Shown: piece after piece, positions 17,673 through 26,325 of the stretch | How positions within the stretch are numbered: position 1 is the stretch's first letter | How the letters are laid out: every line of letters starts with the position of its first letter | Source: Sphingomonas sp. Leaf357 | GTDB lineage: Bacteria > Pseudomonadota > Alphaproteobacteria > Sphingomonadales > Sphingomonadaceae | Direction of reading: 5' to 3' | Length of the DNA: 64,000 nucleotides | NCBI RefSeq assembly: GCF_001423845.1 | Contig: NZ_LMPM01000001.1 | Location: 1,527,493 to 1,591,492, forward strand | The notes under the pieces: generated by a model | Databases searched by the model: none | What the model was told of the DNA's origin: nothing | What the model saw: only the letters and a program-made list of their open reading frames with translations | Translations under genes and position numbers: made by a program

Positions 17673-17767
17673 GACATCCCCGCGCAGGCGGGGATCACTA
17701 GTCCCGACAGGCGGATACGGAACCGATGTTCAGCCGGTATGGATTCCCGCCTGCGCGGGAATGACGG
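17673..17767. repeat. Paired palindromic element between metC and sseA
   Basis: ACATCCCCGCGCAGGCGGGG is mirrored by ATTCCCGCCTGCGCGGGAAT plus GACGG, across about 45 bases. It occupies most of the gap between two same-strand sulfur-metabolism genes. Confidence 0.75.
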
Positions 17768-17796
17768 GAGAGAGCTGGAACGGGCAAGCCCTTCGC

Positions 17797-18636
17797 TCAC
17801 GCCGCGCCGGTCGCCTTCGGCGTGTCGCTGGCGGCACCCCATTCGGACCAGCTACCGTCATAGACCGCAGCTTCGTTGCCGAGCAGATGCGCGCCGAACG
17901 CCAGCACCGATGCTGTGATGCCGGAGCCGCAGGTGGTGACGAGCGGCTTGGCCAAGTCGATCCCCGCGCCTTCGAATTCCGCCTTCAGCGCATCGCCGGT
18001 CTTGTAGGTGCCGTCTTCGTTGAACAGCTCGCCCACCGGCAGGTTCTTGGAACCCGGGATATGTCCGGCGTGCGTCGCGGCGCGCGGATCAGGTTCCTCG
18101 CCGGTGAAACGCGCGGCGGAGCGGGCGTCGAGCACCTGTTCCGCCTTGCTGTCGAGATTGGCCTTCAGCTGGTCCTTGGTCCTGACGCCCTTGTCGTCGG
18201 CCCACACGGTAAAGTGACGATGGCGCAACTGCTCCTTGCCGCTGGCGACGTCCCGGCCCTCGGCCTGCCACTTGGCCAGGCCGCCATCGAGGATCGCCAC
18301 ATCGTGCGCGCCGAACGTGCGCAACATGAACCAGGCGCGCGCCGCGGTGTGATAGGGCGAATTGTCGTACAGCACGATGCGGCTTCCGTCGCCCAAGCCG
18401 AGCGATTGCATGCGACTGGCGAACTTTTCGGGTGCCGGCAGCATCGAGGGCAGGCCGCTGGACGTATCGGCGATCTCGCCAAGGTCCATGAACACCGCAC
18501 CCGGAATATGTGCCTTCTCGTACTCGGCCGCCGCGTCGCGGTCTCCGAAGCCGGCGAAATAGGTCGCGTCCACGATGCGCAGGTCGTTCGCGCCCAGTTC
18601 GCCTGCCAGCCATTCCGTCGTTACCAGCGAGTCCAT
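17797..18636 (-). CDS. sseA: 3-mercaptopyruvate sulfurtransferase
   Basis: This two-domain rhodanese-type enzyme (279 residues) transfers sulfur from 3-mercaptopyruvate to thiol acceptors. The N-terminal inactive rhodanese domain covers about 1-140, with IVLYDNSPYHTAARAWFML. The C-terminal active domain has the catalytic loop CGSGITAS, where the GSG pattern distinguishes mercaptopyruvate transferases from thiosulfate rhodaneses (CRxGxT). ATG at 18636. It may be co-transcribed with metC downstream. Confidence 0.92.
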   Translation of the reverse strand: MDSLVTTEWLAGELGANDLRIVDATYFAGFGDRDAAAEYEKAHIPGAVFMDLGEIADTSSGLPSMLPAPEKFASRMQSLGLGDGSRIVLYDNSPYHTAARAWFMLRTFGAHDVAILDGGLAKWQAEGRDVASGKEQLRHRHFTVWADDKGVRTKDQLKANLDSKAEQVLDARSAARFTGEEPDPRAATHAGHIPGSKNLPVGELFNEDGTYKTGDALKAEFEGAGIDLAKPLVTTCGSGITASVLAFGAHLLGNEAAVYDGSWSEWGAASDTPKATGAA

Positions 18637-18770
18637 GCAGTCTCTCCAAAGTGCCGTTTCGACTTCCCTAGACAGTGCCAGGCGCGCCGTCGAGTGAAGC
18701 CGGGGGTCGATAGACGCGGAATGTGGCGCATCCGTTCCAATTTCGCTGCATCTTCCCTAAATGAGCCGTC

Positions 18771-19217
18771 ATGACCCCAACCCATCTCGGCAAGACCAGC
18801 GCGCTCCCGGCCTCCCCGGAAGAGGCGATCCTCGATTACGTTCCCAATCCCCGGACCGGACGACCATATCTGGTGCGCTTCACCGCGCCGGAATTCACCT
18901 CGCTCTGTCCGGTGACCGCACAGCCCGATTTCGCGCATCTGGTGATCGATTACGCGCCGGCCGCGACGATCGTCGAATCCAAGTCGCTGAAATTGTTTCT
19001 CGGGGCCTTTCGCAATCATCAGGCGTTCCACGAGGATTGCACCGTCGGCATCGGCGAGCGGCTGTTCGCGGAGATGAAGCCGCTCTGGCTGCGCATCGGC
19101 GGCTATTGGTATCCGCGTGGTGGCATGCCGATCGACGTGTTCTGGCAATCGGGGATGCCACCCGAAGGACTGTGGCTGCCGTCGCAGGACGTGCCGGCCT
19201 ATCGCGGACGCGGCTGA
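18771..19217 (+). CDS. queF: NADPH-dependent 7-cyano-7-deazaguanine reductase
   Basis: QueF reduces preQ0 to preQ1 in queuosine tRNA-modification synthesis. At 148 residues it is the short, unimodular type. The catalytic Cys46 and Asp53 lie in [14 protein letters not shown], with the 7-residue spacing of B. subtilis QueF (C55/D62). The NADPH/QueF motif [15 protein letters not shown] follows. ATG at 18771. It stands alone; no other queuosine gene or preQ1 riboswitch is visible beside it. Confidence 0.95.
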   Translation: MTPTHLGKTSALPASPEEAILDYVPNPRTGRPYLVRFTAPEFTSLCPVTAQPDFAHLVIDYAPAATIVESKSLKLFLGAFRNHQAFHEDCTVGIGERLFAEMKPLWLRIGGYWYPRGGMPIDVFWQSGMPPEGLWLPSQDVPAYRGRG

Positions 19218-19298
19218 TCGTCGCTCAACTCGTCGCGGGAATCCGTTCATCCGTCGTCAATGTTGATCGCGATCAGCCAGAATCTGGACCGTTCCCAC

Positions 19299-19328
19299 GT
19301 TGCACTGCAACATGATTGCAACCATATT
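19299..19328 (+). promoter_or_regulatory. Putative promoter and operator for the GT4-GH130 operon
   Basis: TTGCAC (19300-19305) and CATATT (19323-19328) are 17 bases apart and resemble a sigma-70 promoter. The -35 lies within a perfect dyad GTTGCA-C-TGCAAC (19299-19311), and GATTGCAAC follows at 19314. A dyad over a -35 box suggests repressor control, perhaps LacI-type. Confidence 0.4.
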
Positions 19329-19358
19329 GTTTTCAAGCCGTTCGAGGGAGGCAGAGTC

Positions 19359-19376
19359 GGGGCTCCCAGCCCCTTT
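19359..19376 (+). terminator. Small hairpin with T-tract in the GT4 leader
   Basis: GGGGCT (19359-19364), loop CCC, AGCCCC (19368-19373), then TTT. It lies 20 bases before the glycosyltransferase ATG and after the putative promoter, so it could act as a leader attenuator, or be fortuitous. Confidence 0.3.
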
Positions 19377-19396
19377 CCAGAGTTTGAGGTAGCACG

Positions 19397-21667
19397 ATGG
19401 CGTACGCGGCAGAGGCAGGTTCCGGCATCGATCACATCGCACTGATCGGCAATTTTCTGCCGCGCAAATGTGGCCTTGCAACATACACCACCGATACGTT
19501 CACCGCGCTGAAGGCCCGGTTCCCCGATATGCAGGTCGATGTCTATGCGATGGACGACCATCCCGGAATGTACGATTATCCGTCCGAAGTGACGATGAGC
19601 ATCCCCGATCGGGATCGGACGGCGTATCTGGCCGCCGCCCGCGCCATCGAGGCGAGCGGGGCCAAGGCGATCTGGCTGCAGCACGAATACGGCATTTTCG
19701 GTGGCGCGGCGGGGGAGATGATCCTCCAGTTGCTCGACCGTGTATCGATTCCGGTGATCGTCACGCTGCACACGATCCTCGAAAAGCCGAGCGCCGACGA
19801 ACGTCGCGTGATGGAGGGCCTGTTGCGCCGCGCCTCGCGCGTGATCGTGATGGCCGAGCGCGGCCGCGAGATCCTCGAGCGTGTCTATGGCGCGAGCGGG
19901 CGCAGCGTCGTGATGATCCCGCACGGCGTGCCCGATCGTGAGTTCGTCGATCCCAACAGCCTGAAGGCGCAATTCGGCTGGGAAGGCCGCCAGGTCGTGC
20001 TGACCTTCGGGCTGCTGGCGCCGAACAAGGGGATCGAGACGCTGATCGAGGCGATGCCGGCGATCGTCGAGGCGCACCCGAACGTATTGTATGCCGTGCT
20101 CGGCGCGACGCATCCCAATCTGGTGGCGCACGAGGGCGAGAAATATCGCGATCGGTTGAAGACGCTGGCAGCCAATCTCGGCGTCGGCGGGAACGTCGAG
20201 TTCATCGACGCCTTCCTCGAGCATAACGAGCTGATCGATTATCTGCAGGCGGCGGACATCTATGCCACGCCGTACAGCAACCCGGCGCAGATCACGTCGG
20301 GGACGCTCAGCTATGCGGTCGGCGTCGGCAAGGCGGTGGTCTCCACGCCCTATGTGCATGCGACCGAAATCCTCGCCGACGGACACGGCGTGCTGGTCGA
20401 TTTCGGCGACAGCGCCGCCTTCGCTCGCGAGATCAACCTGCTGCTGGGCAGCGATCGCAACCGGACCCGGTTGTCGGAACGCGCCTATGCGCGAGGCCGC
20501 ACGATGATCTGGCCCGTCTTGGCCGAGACCGCCGTGCGCGAGATCGCCGGCATGGTCGCCGCCAAGCCACGGCGCCTGCCCAAAAGCGCCAGCGTCGCCG
20601 CGCTCAAGCCCGACTTTTCCGCCGTCGAGCGGATGAGCGATTCGACCGGTATGTTGCAGCATTCGATCTATTCGATTCCGGATCGCCGACACGGCTATTG
20701 CATCGACGACAACGTCCGCGCGTTGATGCTGCTGACGCGGATGGACGAGCTCGACGAGACGACGCGCGACAAGTGGATGACGATCTATCAGTCGTTCATC
20801 CAATATGCGTGGAACCCCGACGTCCGACGTTTCCGCAACTTCATGAATTTCGACCGGACGTGGTGCGAAGAGTTCGGATCGGAAGATTCGAACGGCCGGA
20901 CCTTGTGGGCGCTCGGCGTCACCGCGCGTGACGCGACCCAGGCGAAGCATCGCGACTGGGCGATGTCGATGTTCGACATGACCGCGTCGCTCGCGCTCGA
21001 CCTCGGGTCCCCGCGCGCGCATGCCTTCTGCATGCTCGGTGCGGCGGCGGTTGTGGAGGCGCATCCCGGTCATGCGCTCGCGCGACAGATCCTGGCGCGC
21101 TTCTCGGACGAGCTTCTGGCATTGCTCGCCGAGGCCCGCCGTCCGGAATGGGAATGGTTCGAGATCGTTCTCGCCTACGACAATGCGCGCCTGCCCGAGG
21201 CGATGATCCGCGCCGGAATCGCGCTGAAGCGCAACGATCTGGTCAAGTCCGGCCTGGATACGCTGGACTGGATCATCGGTCGCCAGACGTCGCCCGAGGG
21301 CCGCTTCCGCGCGGTCGGCACGGAGAGCTTCGGCCGCGTCTACGCCGAACCGCTGCCGTTCGATCAGCAGCCGCTGGAGGCACAGGCGACGGTCGACGCG
21401 TGCGTCGCGGCCCATGCAGCGACCGCCGATCAGCGTTGGGTGGACGAAGCGAACCGGGCGTATCGCTGGTATCTTGGGCAGAACGATCTCGACATGCCGC
21501 TGGCCACGCAGGCCGATGGCGGCTGTTTCGACGGCCTGATGCCGACCGGATTGAACAGAAATCAGGGTGCGGAGTCGATTCTGGCGCTGCAATTGGCCTC
21601 TTGCGCCATTTCTGGGCTTTCAAAGCGCGTCGAAAGCGTGGCAGGACCATCGAGCGCCGTCGCTTAG
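19397..21667 (+). CDS. GT4 glycosyltransferase with C-terminal alpha/alpha-barrel-like region
   Basis: This protein has 756 residues, about twice a usual GT4. The N-terminal half (about 1-395) is a GT-B glycosyltransferase: a GNFLPRKCGLATYT start, HEYGIFGG, IPHGVPD, FGLLAPNKGIETLIEA and the C-terminal donor site around YSNPAQITSGTLSYAVGVGKAVV. The second half (about 400-745) has helical repeats with acidic/aromatic motifs such as HGYCIDDNVRAL and FDRTWCEEFGSEDSNGRTLWALG, resembling six-hairpin glycosidase folds; no catalytic role is proven. The adjoining GH130 gene suggests a mannose polymer or oligosaccharide as product. Confidence 0.8.
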   Translation: MAYAAEAGSGIDHIALIGNFLPRKCGLATYTTDTFTALKARFPDMQVDVYAMDDHPGMYDYPSEVTMSIPDRDRTAYLAAARAIEASGAKAIWLQHEYGIFGGAAGEMILQLLDRVSIPVIVTLHTILEKPSADERRVMEGLLRRASRVIVMAERGREILERVYGASGRSVVMIPHGVPDREFVDPNSLKAQFGWEGRQVVLTFGLLAPNKGIETLIEAMPAIVEAHPNVLYAVLGATHPNLVAHEGEKYRDRLKTLAANLGVGGNVEFIDAFLEHNELIDYLQAADIYATPYSNPAQITSGTLSYAVGVGKAVVSTPYVHATEILADGHGVLVDFGDSAAFAREINLLLGSDRNRTRLSERAYARGRTMIWPVLAETAVREIAGMVAAKPRRLPKSASVAALKPDFSAVERMSDSTGMLQHSIYSIPDRRHGYCIDDNVRALMLLTRMDELDETTRDKWMTIYQSFIQYAWNPDVRRFRNFMNFDRTWCEEFGSEDSNGRTLWALGVTARDATQAKHRDWAMSMFDMTASLALDLGSPRAHAFCMLGAAAVVEAHPGHALARQILARFSDELLALLAEARRPEWEWFEIVLAYDNARLPEAMIRAGIALKRNDLVKSGLDTLDWIIGRQTSPEGRFRAVGTESFGRVYAEPLPFDQQPLEAQATVDACVAAHAATADQRWVDEANRAYRWYLGQNDLDMPLATQADGGCFDGLMPTGLNRNQGAESILALQLASCAISGLSKRVESVAGPSSAVA

Positions 21668-21712
21668 CCTCGCTACCGACGCCGCGTTTGAGGCGTCGAA
21701 GCGAGGAAGTCC

Positions 21713-22999
21713 GTGTCAGAGCTGTTCCATCACGCATTGCGTCTCCATGCCGACCCGTCGCGGGTCGTCGTGCGGCCGTTCCATCTGGCCTGGGCGGGCA
21801 ATGGCGGCAGCCGTACCGAACGGCTCGTGCGCGAGGTGCTGGAGATGGACACCCAGCAGACGCGCGCGGAACTGGAAGTCGTGCTCAAGGATTTCGAGGC
21901 GCGCCACTGGCAGACGCGCCGCGTGTTCATGACGCGCTATGACGAGATCGAGGCGATGCTCGATCTCGACGGTAGCGAGATCGGCGACGAGAAACGCCAG
22001 TTGATCGGCGCCTATTTCTGCCATGAATATTCCTACGCCGCCGCCGCGCTGATGAACCCCAGCGCGACGCCGCATTTCGACCAGTCGGGCATGCCGTCGG
22101 GATCGCTGCGCATCCTGATGTCCTTGCGCGCGGTAGGTGAGGGGCACATCTCCTCGGTCGCATTTCGCGAAGGCATCATCACCGATCAGAACCAGCTGAA
22201 GCTTGCCCCCGAACCGCCCTTCGCGACCGCGACCGATGCGATCGGCGAGGAAGAGGACGAACTGCCGGAAGGCCCGATCACCGTCTATCGCCACCGCGAT
22301 TCGACGCTGTCCGGCACGGTGATTTTCCCGATCACGGCCGCGCAGTCGAAGGGGCTGGAGGATCTGCGGCTCGTGCAGTTCACGCATGACGACGGATCGG
22401 TCGAGTGGCTGGGCACCTACACCGCCTATAACGGCTCGCAGATCCAGTCGGAACTGATGCGTACCGGGGATTTCCGTGCGTTCGATCTGGTGCCGATGTC
22501 CGGCCCCGCCAGCCGCAACAAGGGCATGGCGCTGTTCCCGCGCAAGGTGAACGGCAAGTATCTGATGATCGGGCGGCAGGACGGCGAGAATCTGTTCCTG
22601 CTCGAATCCGATACGCTCACGCATTGGGAGGAGGGCACCCGCCTGCTCGAACCCAAATATCCGTGGGAGCTGGTGCAGATCGGCAATTGCGGCCCGCCGA
22701 TCGAGCTGGAAGAGGGTTGGCTGCTGCTGACCCACGGCGTCGGCGCGATGCGCAAATATTCGATCGGCGCGGTGCTGCTCGACAAGCAGGATCCCTCCAA
22801 GGTGATCGGCCGCACGATCCACCCGATCCTGGCGGCGGCGGACCAGGACCGCGAGGGCTATGTGCCCAATGTCGTCTATACCTGCGGCGCGATCCGGCAT
22901 GGGGATACGCTGTTCGTGCCGTACGGCGTGGCGGACAGCTCGGTGGCGTTCGCGTTCATTCCGATCAGCACGATGCTGGCGGAGATGGCGACCGGGTGA
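21713..22999 (+). CDS. GH130 family glycoside phosphorylase/hydrolase
   Basis: This 428-residue protein matches the five-bladed beta-propeller GH130 family, whose members phosphorolyse or hydrolyse beta-mannosides. Typical segments are NPSATPHFDQSG, SLRAVGEGHISS, ARNKGMALFPRK-like SRNKGMALFPRK, IGNCGPPIELEEGWLLLTHGVG and a C-terminal VPYGVADSSVAFA. Precise linkage and whether phosphate or water is used cannot be read. It starts at GTG 21713 with GAGGAAG upstream, 45 bases after the GT4 gene, so the two form an operon that could build and recycle the same mannoside. Confidence 0.85.
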   Translation: MSELFHHALRLHADPSRVVVRPFHLAWAGNGGSRTERLVREVLEMDTQQTRAELEVVLKDFEARHWQTRRVFMTRYDEIEAMLDLDGSEIGDEKRQLIGAYFCHEYSYAAAALMNPSATPHFDQSGMPSGSLRILMSLRAVGEGHISSVAFREGIITDQNQLKLAPEPPFATATDAIGEEEDELPEGPITVYRHRDSTLSGTVIFPITAAQSKGLEDLRLVQFTHDDGSVEWLGTYTAYNGSQIQSELMRTGDFRAFDLVPMSGPASRNKGMALFPRKVNGKYLMIGRQDGENLFLLESDTLTHWEEGTRLLEPKYPWELVQIGNCGPPIELEEGWLLLTHGVGAMRKYSIGAVLLDKQDPSKVIGRTIHPILAAADQDREGYVPNVVYTCGAIRHGDTLFVPYGVADSSVAFAFIPISTMLAEMATG

Positions 23000-23070
23000 G
23001 GTTTGTGCTTCTCGTGTTCGGCGAGAAGATGGGTCGGTGGTATTTCGGTCGAAAGCCATCCCTCCCCATT

Positions 23071-23472
23071 GTCACCCCGGCCTCGTGCCGGGGTCCACCG
23101 CGCCGCGGGCTATGCCTTCAACGGTTCCAGCCCCAGCCCAACCGCAAGATCGTTCCAGAGCGGGTTTTCCCGTTCGATAAGGTTGCGCTTCCAGTAGCGT
23201 CGATAACGCTTCAATTGCTTTTCGCGGGCGATGGCGATTTCCATCGTGTCCGCAACCTCGAAACAGACGAGCCGGGTGATTGCGTATCTCCTGGTATGTC
23301 CGTCGTATGTCCCGTTGCGATGCTGGGCGATCCTGCCGACCAAATTGGACGTGACGCCAACATAAAGCGATCCGTTGTAATTGCTCGCGAGCATGTAGAC
23401 TCAAGGTAGGCGCTCAATCGTCATGTCTTGGATTTGCCGCGCAGTGGACCCCGGAACAAGTCCGGGGTGACG
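23071..23472. mobile_element. GIY-YIG nuclease gene enclosed by inverted palindromic arms
   Basis: The left arm (23071-23105) starts GTCACCCCGGCCTCGTGCCG and the right arm (about 23438-23472) is its inverted copy, ending CCGGGGTGACG; both continue into GGTCCAC...GCGC. These are the same arms as the 95-107-bp paired elements elsewhere in the window, but here 402 bp apart with a nuclease gene filling the space: its stop is at 23110 and its ancestral start at 23424. The compact layout suggests a mobile unit. Confidence 0.7.
23110..23394 (-). CDS. GIY-YIG nuclease domain protein, N-terminally truncated
   Basis: This 94-residue protein matches the small single-domain GIY-YIG family (putative endonuclease). 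LYVGVTSNLVGRIAQHR holds the YIG motif and the catalytic Arg. REKQLKRYRRYWKRNLIERENP holds the conserved downstream Glu-rich helix. Family members normally begin a few residues earlier with a GIY-type strand. Here the preceding in-frame codons read MTIERLP-stop-VY: an ATG at 23424 and a TGA at 23401-23403 fall just before the VY of that motif. It is therefore probably a decaying copy, or restarts at 23394. It lies inside inverted repeat arms. Confidence 0.75.
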   Translation of the reverse strand: MLASNYNGSLYVGVTSNLVGRIAQHRNGTYDGHTRRYAITRLVCFEVADTMEIAIAREKQLKRYRRYWKRNLIERENPLWNDLAVGLGLEPLKA

Positions 23473-23497
23473 CAGGGTAGGTGGCGTTATGGATGCT

Positions 23498-25480
23498 CTA
23501 CCCCACCAACCCCCGCGTCCGCCGATACAGCAGCCCGATCGCCACCGCGAACAGCACCGGTGCCGCCCACAGCGCCGTCGCCTCGAATCCGGCATCCACC
23601 ACGGCCAGCGGCGCGTCGATCGCGGGGATCGGGCCGCTGCGATTGGCCCAGGCGACGATGCCGGCAAAGGCGACGCCGAACAGGCTTTCGCCGACGATCA
23701 GGCCGGTGGCGGCCAGCACGCCCATGCGTTCGGCGAAGTCGGGATTGGGCGAGGCCTTGGCCCAGCGGTTGTAATAATGGCCAATCACCGCGCCGATCGG
23801 GATCAGCAAGGTCAGCGACATCGGCAGATAGATGCCCATGCCGACGGCGAGCGGGGGCAGGCGCATCCTGCCGGTGCGACCGAGCAGTTCGTCCAGCGCG
23901 ATCACGACCACGCCGATCAGCGCGCCCGTTCCGATCAGGCTCCAGTCGAGATCGCCGCCAAGCACACCCTTGGCGAGGCTGGAGATGAGCGCGGCCTGAG
24001 GGGCGGACAATGCGTTCGGCCCGGCATTCGGCATGCCGACGAAGCCCAGCGTATCCTTGAGCAGGTTGAGCACGACCGGGATGACCAGCGAGCCGAAGAT
24101 CACGCCCAGTACCAGCGCCACCTGCTGCTTCCACGGCGTCGCGCCGACCAACTGACCGGTCTTCAGATCCTGGAGGTTGTCGTTGGAGATCGTCGCCACC
24201 GAGAACACGATCGCGGTGGTGAACAGGGCATAGGCGACCAGGGCATTGGCGCGCGAGGGATCGATCCCATGGCCGAACACCGCGACCAGCAGCAACGATG
24301 CGCCCAGCACCGCGAGGATGCCGACGCCCGATACCGGCGAGTTCGACGCGCCGATCAGTCCCGCCATATAACCGCACACCGCCGCGATCAGCACGCCGGC
24401 GATCAGGATGAAGATCAAAGTCCCGCCGATCACGGCGAGCGGATGTTCGTGCACCGGGCCGCCGGCGGAGAAGATCCACAACAGCCATGCGATCGGCGGC
24501 AGGGTGAGCAGGACCGAGACGGCGACGATGCCGATCGGCAGATCGCGTTCGGTCAGCGCCAGCGTCTCGCCGTCGGAGCGTGCGCGCGATGCGGCCATCG
24601 CGGAGCGCAGCCCCCCGATGATCGGCCCGACGATGCGCAGCAGCGACCAGATCGCCGCCACCCCGATCGTGCCCGCGCCGATGAAACGCACCTGCCCGCG
24701 GAACACGCCGCTGACCACGGTATCGAGCGGTTCGGTGAAGGCGTTGCCGGCGGTCAGATACGGCACCAGCCCGACCCAGGCGATCAACAGCCCGACGAAC
24801 ATCGCCACGCCGACCGACAGGCCGACGAGATGCCCGACACCGATCAGCGCCATCGAATAGCTGCCGGACACGCCGCTCGCGCTGCCGCCGACGCGGAAAT
24901 TCTTGGTCGCCTCCGCCGCGACGAGCTTCATCGCGGCGAGCAGCGCGAAGCCGGCCGAGACGACCGACCCGAAGATGATGACTCGCAGGCCCTTGGCATT
25001 CTCGACATCGCCCGCGGCGGATTCGGTGCCGACCTTGAGCACTTCCGCGGCCGCCACGCCTTCGGGATAGGGCAGATCCGACCCCGTCACCAATGCGCGC
25101 CGCAGCGGCACGGAGAACATCACGCCCAAAATACCGCCGGCCATGCAGACGAACGCGGTGGTCCAGAACGGAAAACCGCTCCACCAGCCGACCAGGATCA
25201 GGCCCGGCAACACGAAGATGATCGCCGCCAGCGTGCCCGCCGCGCTGGCGATCGTCTGGACGATATTGTTTTCGAGGATGTTCGAATTGGGCAGGAAGCG
25301 CAGGATCGCCATCGAGATCACCGCCGCCGGGATCGACGTGGCGAACGTGAGTCCGATCTTCAGCCCGAGATAGACGTTGGCCGCCGTGAACAGCACCGTG
25401 ATCAGCGCGCCGAGGACGATGCCCCGGAGCGTCAGTTCGGCGAGCGGGCGGGCGGGGGTGGTGATCGGGGCGGTGGCCAT
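23498..25480 (-). CDS. OPT family oligopeptide/metal-chelate transporter
   Basis: This inner-membrane transporter of 660 residues has about 14-16 hydrophobic segments. It fits the prokaryotic OPT branch (PTR2-like): TLRGIVLGALITVLFTAANVYLGLKIGLTFATSIPAAVI at the N-terminus, SDLPYPEGVAAAEVLKVG in the middle and GALIGVVVIALDELLGR near the C-terminus. Family members move oligopeptides, glutathione-like peptides or metal chelates; the substrate here is unknown. The ATG at 25480 is preferred to one 39 bases upstream. No binding protein or ATPase gene is adjacent, consistent with a secondary transporter. Confidence 0.88.
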   Translation of the reverse strand: MATAPITTPARPLAELTLRGIVLGALITVLFTAANVYLGLKIGLTFATSIPAAVISMAILRFLPNSNILENNIVQTIASAAGTLAAIIFVLPGLILVGWWSGFPFWTTAFVCMAGGILGVMFSVPLRRALVTGSDLPYPEGVAAAEVLKVGTESAAGDVENAKGLRVIIFGSVVSAGFALLAAMKLVAAEATKNFRVGGSASGVSGSYSMALIGVGHLVGLSVGVAMFVGLLIAWVGLVPYLTAGNAFTEPLDTVVSGVFRGQVRFIGAGTIGVAAIWSLLRIVGPIIGGLRSAMAASRARSDGETLALTERDLPIGIVAVSVLLTLPPIAWLLWIFSAGGPVHEHPLAVIGGTLIFILIAGVLIAAVCGYMAGLIGASNSPVSGVGILAVLGASLLLVAVFGHGIDPSRANALVAYALFTTAIVFSVATISNDNLQDLKTGQLVGATPWKQQVALVLGVIFGSLVIPVVLNLLKDTLGFVGMPNAGPNALSAPQAALISSLAKGVLGGDLDWSLIGTGALIGVVVIALDELLGRTGRMRLPPLAVGMGIYLPMSLTLLIPIGAVIGHYYNRWAKASPNPDFAERMGVLAATGLIVGESLFGVAFAGIVAWANRSGPIPAIDAPLAVVDAGFEATALWAAPVLFAVAIGLLYRRTRGLVG

Positions 25481-25556
25481 CGGTCTGGAATTCCGTCGGT
25501 AAGGTCGTTGTGCCGACATCGTTACACGCCATGTGCGGGCTGCGCACTCTTTTCGG

Positions 25557-26321
25557 CTAGACGCCCTTCGCCTGCGACCCGGCTCTTTGCGGCAGCATCA
25601 CCACGAGCACGACGATCGCTATCGCCAGCACGGAAGAGGCCAGCGGGCGGCTGAACGCCAGACCGCCATGGTCGATCGGCTTGTCGAGCAGGTCGCCGAC
25701 CGTCGCCCCCAATGGGCGCGTCAGGATGAACGCCGTCCAGAACAGCAATACGCGGCTGACCTTCGTCCAGAAATACAGGGCGGCAAGGATCGCCAGCAAC
25801 GCGCCGAAGATCACCGCCGCGCCGCCATAGCCGAGATTGCCGGTATCGGCGGTCCAGTCGCCGAGCGCGGTGCCGAGCGTCTGCGAAAAGGTGATCGTCA
25901 GCCAGTAGAAGCTCTCCGCGCGCGGCTCGTGCACGCTCTCCGCGGAGATCGATCCGAGCGTGCGATGCCATGCCGCGAGCGATGCGATCACGCAGGCCAG
26001 CAACAGGAGCGATCCGCCGGGGTAGCCGATGCCCAGCGACCGCGTCGCGAAATCCGCCATCGTCGTGCCCGCCGTGGTCGAGGCGATGATCGTCGCCCAA
26101 TAGAGCCATGGGTGGAACCGCGTCGCCGATATCTGCCACCATGCGAACGCAGCGAAAATGGCGAGGAAGATCGCGGAGCCGGCCAGATAGCCGAGCCCCA
26201 TCGACATGCTGACGGTATCGCCCGCCGTCTCGCCGAAGGTGGTCGCCAGGATCTTGACGATCCAGAAGCCGAGCGTGATCGCCGGTACCTTGCCCATCAT
26301 CTCGCGCGTGGCGGGAGTCAC
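25557..26321 (-). CDS. COG4705/DUF347 multi-pass membrane protein
   Basis: This integral membrane protein has about 254 residues and eight or so hydrophobic segments. Four internal repeats (DUF347) are visible, each with a helix carrying polar residues: KILATTFGETAGD, ASTTAGTTMADF, FSQTLGTALGDW and LTRPLGATVGDL. The repeated G-x3-x-D pattern suggests a substrate or ion path through the membrane, but no function is established to my knowledge. A GTG at 26321, 4 bases after the M20 gene stop, gives the usual N-terminal length; ATGs at 26354 and 26300 are alternatives. Probably co-transcribed with the M20 gene. Confidence 0.75.
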   Translation of the reverse strand: MTPATREMMGKVPAITLGFWIVKILATTFGETAGDTVSMSMGLGYLAGSAIFLAIFAAFAWWQISATRFHPWLYWATIIASTTAGTTMADFATRSLGIGYPGGSLLLLACVIASLAAWHRTLGSISAESVHEPRAESFYWLTITFSQTLGTALGDWTADTGNLGYGGAAVIFGALLAILAALYFWTKVSRVLLFWTAFILTRPLGATVGDLLDKPIDHGGLAFSRPLASSVLAIAIVVLVVMLPQRAGSQAKGV

Positions 26322-26325
26322 GATG

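Noticed and set aside
19247..21592. A 781-residue reverse frame opposite the GT4 gene
   Set aside because: Low-complexity Arg/Ala/Asp-rich composition with no domain, while the forward frame is a clear glycosyltransferase.
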